From: Ceratodon purpureus
Taxonomy: Eukaryota; Streptophyta; Bryopsida; Pseudoditrichales; Ditrichaceae
Direction: 5' to 3'
NCBI GenBank assembly: GCA_014871385.1
Contig: CM026421.1
Span: 18,458,295-18,522,294, forward strand
DNA: 64,000 nucleotides
In this document: positions 20,083 to 29,527 of the stretch, one piece after another
How positions within the stretch are numbered: position 1 is the first letter of the stretch
How the letters are laid out: each line of letters starts with the position of its first letter
Notes under the pieces: model-generated
The model's database searches: none
What the model was told of the DNA's origin: nothing
The model's input: only the letters and a program-made list of their open reading frames with translations
Program-made: the position numbers and the translations under genes

Positions 20083-23000
20083 TTAGTTTCTTGCTGAAGG
20101 GTGTGTCTGAATTCCGCTTTCGAGAAGTATCTTGACCTCGTTGAAGCTATAGGTAGGCGCGTGGATGAAAAGGTCATCGTCGGGATCGCGGTTGCAAACC
20201 TTCAATAGGATGAAATAAACGTGCTTACAGTAGGAGAATTGGACCCGCCCACGAAACTTAGTCATGGTCTTCCGAAATGCTGGGCAACTGCAACCAGGGT
20301 TGGAGCTGATGGTGATCTGGTAGTGAGAGACATTAGGTGGAATGCCGGAATCCAACCCGATGATGCAACCATGGCCAGGATGAGGTATCATGGTGACAGA
20401 ACGGAGGCGAGCTCTGAGGGGTTTGGAGGAGCCCATGGAGAGTCGCTGCGGCGGATTAGGGCGAGTGGCAGTGCGCTTCACCATCTTCCCGTCTCTCTTG
20501 CCTGGGTAGCGGTCAGCATCTGCAGGAACTGGCAAGGAACTTAGATTTGCAGGTGGCGGAGCGGAGGAGAAGAGGCGACGTGGGGAGACCGGCTTCTTCT
20601 CCGGGAGCTGGAATCCAGCCGCCTCTAGTGCACGAATTTCTGTGATGTTAAGGTTTGTCCCGAGCTTGACAGGCCAGACGGCTGGAATTGGAGGCATCTC
20701 CTGGGTTGCAGAGTACTTAGCAACCCACTTGCGCCTTGAGCCCTTCACGCACCTTTCGATGTGGTCAGAACAGAAGAAGAATTCCGTCCTCTCCGAAGTA
20801 TTCCGGCGGATGTTGGTCCAAACTCCTGTGTAGGTAGGTGCAGCAGTAGCGTTCACGTTCCTCACAATTCTCTCCGTACATTTCTTCTTAGTGACAGCTC
20901 TCTGGGCCCAGCAGCACTTTGCAGAAGTCTTCAACAATCTTGCAATGTGCCATACCTTGACGTCAACCTTGGACTCCTGAACTGCATTCACCTGGCGGAT
21001 CCCGATCTCGTTTCGTGGGGTCTCTGGAATTGTCACGGCAACCTCTGTAGGAGAGTGGCCTTCGTCGACCTGCGTGTCATCTTCGGTGTCATCCTCGACA
21101 ATGATGGGCATCTGGGAGATGCGAGCCCTGACATTACGACCAGGTGCTTTTGGATGGGAGTAGTTTACCTTGTCCGGACGGTGAGATTCTTCCTCAGCTC
21201 CAAGGGGTAGGTCGGGCTTCCGCTTCATGGATCCGAAGACTTCCTCTCCAGCTAGGCGTGGCAGACGTGTGCAGAACTCCTCTGCTCCAGGCATCTCTAA
21301 CATGGGGTCTTTAAGCACATGCGGTCTCCCTGTCAACTTCGCTCTGCGCTCTGCCGCTCGTAGCTTCAGTTCCTTCTTGGATGGACCCGTCCCTCCAACT
21401 TCCCCTTTCAGAAACTGGTAGAAGTTGACAACTTGAAGAAATGCCCGAACGTAGTCATCAACTGTAGCCACGTAGAGGTCGGCGCACTTGTTACCAGAGG
21501 ACTGAAGCCATTTGCCGTGAACAGTTTCAGCAAGGTTACACGTAGGCATTTCTGCAAGTTCATCCTCAGTAAATTTCTGTACATTCAAGGGTAGTACTGG
21601 TTAGATGTGGTTCGGCATTCAGTGCGGTGGGGTAACTGCGAAGTAGAAAACAGAGTGAATGAGTAAGGGAAAAAAAGGTACCTCAGTCATGAAGCCGCCC
21701 CACTGGCGAAATCGGAAGTGCCTGAAACAAAGCCAGAGGTCCAATCTAGCTAGGGCCTTCTCTGAGACAGCTCCAGTAGAAACCCACCAACCTTTGATTG
21801 CGAGGTAGAGAGTATCCGCCTCCTCCATTGTTTTCGCTGCCCGGTATTGCTGGCACATTTTCTTGTGTTGCTCCCACAGTTCTTCAGGGATGTACTTCTC
21901 AGTATTATTGACCATGGACTGCGTCCAATGAAATAGGCAGGTCCTCTCCCGATCCTCCATGCGGTCCTCCTTGTTCCCTGTCCCGTACACGATCCGTACT
22001 GCATTCCAGTTGGCCTGTGCGCTGTCTGCCATGAAGCCCTTGAAGTTTGGCGCTGCAACGCCATTCCTCTCCATGACAGCATTTAGGTTTCTCCAAAACA
22101 GGATCTGGGCATCGCAGTCGTCGGACATCATGTCACAGGTAGCAATCGTCATGACCCGGCAGTACGTGGAGTCGTACACGTGGCATGCCAACGTGGTCCA
22201 ATCGCGTACCCGCTTGACGTGGTCAAACATCACCCAGGCATTCTCGAGATCACCGCCGGGCTGCATCCTGGACACGAGGTCGACACCGCTTCCGGGACCC
22301 ACTTCCGACATCTTGAAGAGGAAGACCTTGTCCAGATCTTTTCCTTGGCCAGGGAATTTGTTCTCTTGGACATATGCCCAGAGACTGAGTCCACGCAGCT
22401 TTGTTATGGCATCCATAACTCCATAATTTCTTAACTGACGGAATGACATTACCTTGTTGCGAATGTTCGGAGATGCCATGTCCTTGCACCTGTCAAGGAC
22501 TGGAATAAGCTCCTCCATGGTGAGTTTCTTGGGAGGTGCATCCTCTGGCTGTAGCAAGTAATTCCCGATGAGAACCTTGCTCGCCTCCAGCACCACAGAG
22601 CTCTTTGTTGCTCCAGGTGTATTCTCGACCTGTTCTGAGATCAAACTATTGATCTCATCCTTTGAATCTCTGTAGTCGCCAACCTTAACAAGGTGATCGT
22701 GAGTTCCAAGATGGATACACGCCCTCGTTTGGTTGACTGTACCAGACACGTAAAAAATTCGGGCCCCACAGGTAGCAATGCAGGCGGGGGGTTCTTTGCA
22801 TACCTTGCATACAACCGTGGAATCTTTTGGTGGTGGCAGGTTGACACTGAAGGCTTGAAGTGTGCAGCCGTCGAAGTCGGTCTCGTTCACATCACGAATC
22901 CGGGGGCGGCGTTCCAGGAATGGGCAGTCTTTGTTGATGCAGCGCAGCCATCCGACACAGGTGGAGGACCGGAAAGACAGCCCTAAGTCGTTGGTGATGT

Positions 23001-23808
23001 TGGTGGTGATGGTCTTGGTCCAGAAGTGGCCGTCGTATCGTTTGTCCATTCCCTGCATGGACTTTGCCTGCGACCGCGATGCTCCTAATGCTGCAGGGGG
23101 TAATTCGAATAGAACTGGTCCATCGAAAACGGCAGGCAGGTACCCTACTCTCTCGTGACGCATTCTAGAGTAGTTCAATTTCTTCAGAACGTTCTTACTA
23201 CCAGGTCTCTCGGCAAGTTTGCGAAGTGAATCGACAATACTGATAGTACTATAACCTGAAATTTGAGAGGAAGTGGAGCACTTTTCTGGAGGGGGGACTG
23301 GGGGCCTAGACTCTGCAGCGTCCTCTGTGACAGGAGGGGACGAAATAGGAGGACTAGTTTCTTCATCTGAAGAGAGGGAGATGACCGGAGTATGAAGAGT
23401 AGCATCCACGCCAGACTCTACCTTGACCTTCACGTGACGAGGAAGCGGAGTTTGAACAGTGCAAGTAGAGGAGCGGCGGGAAGTAAGAATCTCAGTAGAC
23501 GTCTGCATCTGCGACTCTGTAAGTCCATAAACTCTATATGTTCCAGGATACAAGTGCCAATACAGAATTCCATCTTCACCCCTCTCTGACAACTGACCTA
23601 GAGTGTGAGTGACTTCAGTTGTTATCTCGTCAAAAATCTCCTCCTCGACCCTGATTGTATCCTCTCTAAAAGTGAATCTCATACTTAGGTGCTGGGAGGA
23701 CACGCTAGCCATACCATCGGCACTGGTCTGAAAAGAGAGAGGGACTCCGAGGCCGTGAGCATACAGGACGACTGTGCCTTGGACTTCTCGCGGAGCCACG
23801 TACGCCAT
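20083..23808 (-). CDS. MULE transposase, two exons, 1,206 aa
   Basis: Cuts and pastes the element. Exon 1 is 23,808-21,682 and exon 2 is 21,576-20,083, with a 105-bp intron (donor GTACCT, acceptor TACAG) in phase 0. Near residues 285-370 a GCM/WRKY-type finger is visible: CINKDC then THDH. The catalytic core follows: Asp in ACHVYDSTY (about 546), Asp in GFMADSAQ (about 594), the MULE C-x2-H signature CLFHW (about 623), and a candidate Glu near 662. A second Cys/His cluster (KKKC...FFFCSDH) lies in exon 2. A SWIM finger (CSCPAF...YCKH, about 1,135-1,158) is near the end. The gene diverges from the plus-strand gene across a 600-bp shared promoter; the minus-strand TATATAA at 23,892-23,898 is about 85 bp upstream of the ATG. 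Intact by eye. Confidence 0.88.
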
Positions 23809-23891
23809 TGCGAAACGTAGAGTGTGGGGATAAGACAGTAAACGACTGAAGGTGCAGAAGAATGAGAGACTGATGACTTCGAGTACAATGA

Positions 23892-23898
23892 TTATATA
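23892..23898 (-). promoter_or_regulatory. TATA box of the element B transposase
   Basis: TATATAA on the minus strand, 84-90 bp before the start codon. The same box is at 18,454-18,460 in element A. Confidence 0.5.
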
Positions 23899-24339
23899 CA
23901 GATCTAGTTGTACCTTTGGTAATAAATCTGAATCACGAGTAACGGAAGTTAGTTAGAATATAAGTGACAGAGTTAGTTAACCCTGGCGCCGTAATGAGAA
24001 TTTAAGTACACTTATATTAACTCATGTCAGTAGCACTTTAGATCGTGGCTTGATTTTTTGTGGAAGACAGCATATCTAGGATTAGCTCTAGCCGTCTTTC
24101 GTTCTAGGACTCATGGCCAGGCCTTAGTGATGGGTGACCCTTTGTCATCAATTCTATTTAAGTGAAGATTATATTGATTTCCAGATGAATTTTAATTATA
24201 TTTATTTGCACATGAACTTTAATTCAAATTGCATATATCTTTAGTTGTAGAATGTCAGTGACCATTTTTAGAGGTACATGTCAGTGATCATTAATATTAT
24301 GAAAGGAGGAGTTGATCACCATTAGTTAGGATTGATCAG

Positions 24340-24347
24340 TATATAAG
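24340..24347 (+). promoter_or_regulatory. TATA box of the long plus-strand gene (B)
   Basis: TATATAAG, 61 bp before the ATG at 24,408. Equivalent boxes: TATTTAAG at 34,406-34,413 (A) and 50,084-50,091 (C). Together with the transposase box it makes the region 23,809-24,407 a bidirectional promoter. Confidence 0.5.
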
Positions 24348-24407
24348 CAGAGCTGAAGTTCTATAGTGTACTTTATTGTGAGGAGGGTCATTAGCTTACT
24401 TAGACAC

Positions 24408-25722
24408 ATGAAGGATAGTGGAGGGTCTACTCCCTCCACTTATGTCACTCCTAAACCGAGAAGAAAACCATGTAAGACAGATTTTACGAATAGGAGAGCG
24501 AGGAAGAGGAGAGCATCACGTAAGAAGGTAGATACGAAAGGTGACAATTTGAGTGCACCTGTTAAGAGGAGAGGAGAGGGACTGCCTGTAGCCTTAAAGT
24601 TTTGTAGCATACGTAAACTCATCCTAGAATCTATAGTGGAGGTTAAGGAGGAGGTTGTTGAGGACAGCGTTGTTGAGAATCGAGATCAGGATCAAGACGT
24701 TCGCTTAAGTGGGGTTGGACGTGAAGAGATGACGGATGAATTAGAGTTTAATTGTAGTCAAAGAGTAGAGTCTCCGCAACCATCGTTTGGGAAGAAGGAC
24801 TCTGGCTTAAGGGAGGTGCATTCCCAATCAGACGAAGATTGTCTCTCTGAACCAGTAAGTGTACTACACTGTCTTTGCAAATGTTTTATATTGTTGGGCA
24901 ACAACACCATGTTATGTTAATCAAGTTATTTTAGACACATTTGAACTTTAGTATGTAGTGATAGAAGTTCAACACTTGAACCAGCTATTGAACGTAAAGG
25001 GATTTTATACTGTACCGTAGTGTACATTGAGTGAAGGAAGTCCAGTGCTTGTAAATGGCTGAACGACACCCGTGCCATATCGAGTGGTCAGATTGTACAT
25101 AATGGTGCTTGGTAATTTCGTTACGAGTACTGGAGGGAAGCGCGAGAATTGAAGGCATCAAATATTTAAATGAGACCCGTAGTGGGTGTGGGCCGTAACC
25201 AGTTTACTTGGCAGTAGAGAGTTGCCGGTAATTGTGATGGGATGTTTAACTGAATCTTTCGCTTGGAGTGTAAAAGTCAACTTAGCATGGTGGATTCTCT
25301 TCGAACCGGCCTGTAGGACAGACACTCAACTGGATAGGTCCGATGCGATTTCCACACCTTGGAAAGAAATGCTTGGTAATTGTCCACTTCATTGTTTGTT
25401 CTCTCAGAGGTTTCGAGTGGACGGAGTGGAGGGAGACGAGCTGCGTGGGTGCGCGAGGAGGGTTCGTGCAGCCATCATGGAGGCGGGGAGCGACTCGGAC
25501 GGCGTTGCGGGGCGAGGCAATGCACGAGAGGGTCAGCGGGTGCCGGGAGTGGGAGATGGAGAACCTGCCGGAGGATTCGTCGATGTCGGAGGAGATACCG
25601 ACCAGGAGGAATCCGCAGGAGCAGGTGATGCAAGAGTCGGGAGTGGGCGGGATTCGGATGGGAGGCTTGAGCGAGCTGCAAGATTCGGAGATGCCGAGCG
25701 AGAATCAGATGAAGAGGACGAG
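24408..25722 (+). CDS. Long MULE gene, 5' exons: basic then acidic region (B)
   Basis: Exon 1 (24,408-24,854, 149 codons, donor GTAAGT) encodes a Lys/Arg-rich stretch (PRRKP, RRARKRRASRKK, PVKRRG) that looks like nuclear localisation or nucleic-acid binding, then an acidic half. Exon 2 (25,408-25,722, 105 codons, acceptor CTCAG, donor GTAAAT) starts near ARRVRAAI and is Gly/Glu/Asp-rich. Both joints are in phase 0, and the next coding exon (28,736) is also phase 0, so I read these as the N-terminus of the ParB-like/methyltransferase protein with the palindrome array in its big intron. They could instead be a separate gene. No known domain. The start is the ATG conserved in A and C (ACACATGAAG). 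Confidence 0.55.
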
Positions 25723-26445
25723 GTAAATGAGGTTCTGGGTTATGATGTTTGGGGTGGTGCGTTGTTGCTTGCTTGGGGTGCATTGTTGCTTGCTTGGGGT
25801 GAGTTGTTGCTTGCTTGCGGTGCTGCTGGAAGCAATGGCTGCGGTGCTCGAGGTGATGAAGCTATGCCTTGCTGCTGTGCTTTCGGATCTATGCGGTAGT
25901 CCCCTTGCTGGTTATGCTTGCGGTGCTTGCAGTGTTTGACTTCCTTGCAGTGTTTGACTTCCTTGCAATGTTTGACTTCCTTGGTTGTTGTCAATGGATT
26001 GTGGGTAGTGGAGATTTGTGTTGGTTGCGGCTCGTGAATGGATTGTGGTTTTTGGGAGTTGCAGATTCTGGATGGATTGCGGTTTGTGGGGCTTTCGGTT
26101 TGTGGGGGTTGCGGTCCATGGGGGTTTGTTGGAAGTTCGGATCGATGTTTGGGTTCCCATCTTGGCTGCTGTAAGCCTTGCTTGCGGTGCCGCGGTCGTT
26201 ACCCTTGCTTGGGATGGCTGAGGCTATGCTTGCTAGGGATGGCTGAGGCTATGGCTGCTTTTGCCTTGCTTGCTATGGCTGAGGAGCCTTGCAGAGCTAT
26301 GCCTTGCTTGCGGTGGCGGAGGCTCTGCCATGAGGGCAGGGCCGATGAGGCACATTGGATTCATTTTTCTTTGTGTATTTTTTTGAGAATTTGTTTGGTA
26401 TTTGTTTGGTATTATTTTGGTATTTGTTTGGTATTTGTTTGGTTT
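25723..26445 (+). other. Start of the large intron (B), short simple repeats
   Basis: Non-coding by position. It holds local duplications: TTGCTTGCTTGGGGTG units at 25,760-25,820, and CAGTGTTTGACTTCCTTG units at 25,928-25,984. GGTATTTGTTT units occur at 26,395-26,445. Open frames cross it on both strands but are compositionally simple, and none continues the flanking exons convincingly. Confidence 0.5.
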
Positions 26446-28615
26446 TTTTTTAATTTTCTTTGAATTTTTCTGTTAATTATAAGGAATTATCCTCACAAAT
26501 TAATGATGCGAATTTTAATTATTCTGAATTTGTTTGGGTATTTTAATGAATTTTTTTGTATTATTTTAAAAAAAAAACCCCCGCAAGCCTACTGTCGTCA
26601 ACGACAGTAGGCCGCGAGGGGGGGGGATAATTTGGGGATTTTTGCAATTTGTTTTTTTTTTTAATTTTCTTTGAATTTTTCTGTTAATTATAAGGGATTA
26701 TCCTCACAAATTAATGATGCGAATTTTAATTATTCTGAATTTGTTTGGGTATTTTAATGAATTTTTTTGTATTATTTTAAAAAAAAAACCCCCGCAAGCC
26801 TACTGTCGTCAACGACAGTAGGCCGCGAGGGGGGGGGATAATTTGGGGATTTCTGCAATTTGTTTTTTTTTTTAATTTTCTTTGAATTTTTCTGTTAATT
26901 ATAAGGGATTATCCTCACAAATTAATGATGCGAATTTTAATTATTCTGAATTTGTTTGGGTATTTTAATGAATTTTTTTGTATTATTTTTAAAAAAAAAC
27001 CCCCGCAAGCCTACTGTCGTCAACGACAGTAGGCCGCGAGGGGGGGGGATAATTTGGGGATTTCTGCAATTTGTTTTTTTTTTTAATTTTCTTTGAATTT
27101 TTCTGTTAATTATAAGGGATTATCCTCACAAATTAATGATGCGAATTTTAATTATTCTGAATTTGTTTGGGTATTTTAATGAATTTTTTTGTATAATTTA
27201 AAAAAAAAAAACCCCCGCAAGCCTACTGTCGTCAACGACAGTAGGCCGCGAGGGGGGGGGGATAATTTGGGGATTTCTGCAATTTGTTTTTTTTTTTTAA
27301 TTTTCTTTGAATTTTTCTGTTAATTATAAGGGATTATCCTCACAAATTAATGATGCGAATTTTAATTAATCTGAATTTGTTTGGGTATTTTAATGAAATT
27401 TTTTGTATTATTTTAAAAAAAAAACCCCCGCAAGCCTACTGTCGTCAACGACAGTAGGCCGCGAGGGGGGGGGATAATTTGGGGATTTCTGCAATTTGTT
27501 TTTTTTTTTAATTTTCTTTGAATTTTTCTGTTAATTATAAGGGATTATCCTCACAAATTAATGATGCGAATTTTAATTATTCTGAATTTGTTTGGGTATT
27601 TTAATGAATTTTTTTGTATTATTTTTAAAAAAAAACCCCCGCAAGCCTACTGTCGTCAACGACAGTAGGCCGCGAGGGGGGGGGATAATTTGGGGATTTT
27701 TAAGATTTTGTTCCTTTTTTCTTTTATTTGAGCTATTTTGTTCATTAAAATGGATTTTGCTCTTTGAAATGATGATAATTTCAATTCGGTTGGAATGGTT
27801 AACGTTTTTTTAATGTTTTTTTTTAAAAAATTCAACAAAATTAAAACCCGCAAACCTACTGTCGTCAACGACAGTAGGCCGGGAGGGTGGGGGTCCATTT
27901 GGGGATTTGTTAATTTTTGTTTTTTTTTTGTTTTCTTTGAATTATTTGGTTCAAAAAAATGGATATTGCTTATTGGTAATGATCATAATTTCAGTTCGGT
28001 TGTGGTGGTTTACGTTTTTTTTAAGTTTTTTTTTTAAAAATTCAAAAAAAATAAAACCCGCAAACCTACTGTCGTTGACGACAGTAGGTCGGGAGGGTGG
28101 GGGTCCATTTGGGGATTTGTTAATTTTTGTTTTTTTTTTTGTTTTCTTTGAATTATTCGATTTATTAAAATGGATATTGCTTATTGGAAATTACCATGAT
28201 TTCAGTTCGGTTTGGATGGTTATCGTTTTTTTAATGTTTTTTTTTTAAAAATTCAAAAAAATTAAAACCCGCAAACCTACTGTCGTTGACGACAGTAGGC
28301 CGCGAGGGTGGAGGGGAATTCGGGGATTTGTTTATTTTTGTTTTTTTTTTTTTCCTCTTTGAATTATTTGGTAGTCTAAAATGGATATTGCTTATTGGAA
28401 ATGATCATGATTTCAGTTCGGTTGGGATGGTTAACGTTTTTATAATGATGTTTTTTTTTTTTCTGAGAAATATAAAGTCCCGCAAACCTACTGTCGTCAA
28501 CGACAGTAGGCCGGGAGGGTGGGGGTCCTTTTGGGGATTTTTAAATTTTTGTTTTTTTTTTTTTTTTCTTAGAATTATTTGGTTCATTAAAATGGACTTC
28601 GCTCACGAAAAATGA
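26446..28615 (+). repeat. Intronic palindrome array of element B, 10 units of about 211 bp
   Basis: Each unit is AT-rich with T- and A-runs. It carries a palindrome with 11-nt arms CCTACTGTCGT and ACGACAGTAGG around a 2-nt centre, then a G-rich run and TTTGGGGATTT. Palindromes start at 26,588, 26,799, 27,010, 27,222, 27,435, 27,646, 27,855, 28,065, 28,276 and 28,487; spacing 209-213 bp. The first six units form one subfamily (GCAAG before, GCCGCGAGGGGG after). The last four form another (GCAAA before), three of them with GCCGGGAGGGTGGGGG- or GTCGGGAGGGTGG-type flanks. The centre is CA in most copies and TG in two. The arms are perfect in every copy I read. Confidence 0.92.
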
Positions 28616-28735
28616 TGATGATTTCAATAAGTATTGATGAGTTATTAAGGTCTTTTTGGGAGCCATGTCGCGGTTGTGGTTTGTTATTTCGTAGTTGTTG
28701 TTTTTCAAATACTTATAACATTGTTTGTGATTTAG

Positions 28736-29382
28736 GACTCTGACGGAGATCATCTGGGGAGCGAACGTCAAGACCCGACGCCTGCAGAAACTGAGGTATT
28801 TTATTCAATTCTCAATTTATATTGCTTTCTTATGTTTATGAATTTGAGTTCTATTCGGCTTATACCCATCTTTGTTTCCTTCTCTTTTAAATATGGAAGT
28901 TAATCCTTACTTCATTTCCTCTACTCTAGGTATCTTCTGATGCTCCTGAGATGTCTGCTACTTCTCCCATTTCTGTGATCAATGTTTCCGATCTATCGGA
29001 TTCATTTGATCAGTACTACTGTACCTGTGATGTAGCGAACCCTGTTGGTGTGGAAAGTGGACCTCTCGAGGTCCACTCTCCACAGTACATGCCTACCTCT
29101 CCAGTGTACATGCCTACCTCTCCAGTGTACATGCCTACATCCCCGGTGTATGAGCCAACTTCCCCGGGCTATATGCCCACGTCTCCTCTACAGGGCTCTC
29201 CGCCGATGTCTCCACCCTCTCCTTCCTCGCCGATTAGAGTCAGGAGGCCAGCCCATGTCGTCTTTGCTCTGCCGGCAATTCTACCGTTCCCTGTCCAACA
29301 GACCAGGCGATTTTGGAGGAGGCGCCGTCACTGGAACTGTAGACAGTCTAAGGAGTACTATAGTCGATCCTCACGTAGATAG
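28736..29382 (+). CDS. Long MULE gene, exons with RNA Pol II CTD-like heptads (B)
   Basis: A 60-bp exon (28,736-28,795) encodes a short acidic segment. The next exon starts at 28,930 (acceptor CTCTAG, phase 0) and runs at most to an in-frame stop at 29,382. At 29,086-29,190 it encodes five consecutive heptads: YMPTSPV three times, YEPTSPG and YMPTSPL. They match the Y-x-P-T-S-P-x pattern of the RNA polymerase II C-terminal domain. A Ser/Pro-rich stretch and an Arg-rich tail (RRFWRRRR) follow. I could not find a good phase-0 donor linking this exon to the next one at 29,528. Either the gene ends here or the link uses an unusual site. CTD-like repeats could recruit CTD-binding factors (capping, splicing, termination); this is inference. 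Confidence 0.55.
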
Positions 29383-29527
29383 TTTTATCAATCACGATTG
29401 ATGATTGAGTTGTTAAAAGAGAGATGACAGTATGAAGATATATTGTTACTTTCTTTTACATACTTGTCTACTTTGCATGACTTTCTTCGATTGTGCTTGT
29501 TTTCCTAATTTGCGCACCCCCTCGCAG

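Noticed and set aside
25723-26445. Coding extension after exon 2 of element B with LLLAWG repeats
   Set aside because: A splice donor stands exactly where donors stand in A and C, and the following peptides come from short DNA repeats not shared with A or C.
26588-26640. Bacterial-type intrinsic terminators (hairpin followed by T-run)
   Set aside because: The context is eukaryotic with spliceosomal introns, and the T-run is separated from the hairpin by a G-rich block.
27592-28615. Phe/Leu-rich plus-strand frames across the element B array
   Set aside because: Produced by T-runs in repeat units; not linked to exons or to any membrane protein.
26446-28615. CRISPR-like array of palindromic repeats
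   Set aside because: The sequence between palindromes is itself the same repeat unit, not unique spacers, unit length is about 211 bp, and the setting is a eukaryotic transposon.
28930-29190. A real RNA polymerase II largest-subunit gene fragment
   Set aside because: Only four or five heptads, with no polymerase domain before them, and the exon lies inside a transposon gene.
29432-29527. Signal-peptide-like N-terminus (ATG at 29,432) fused to the ParB exon
   Set aside because: The stretch is pyrimidine-rich and ends CTCGCAG, typical of an intron end; a secretory leader makes no sense for a ParB/methyltransferase protein. Cannot be excluded without transcripts.
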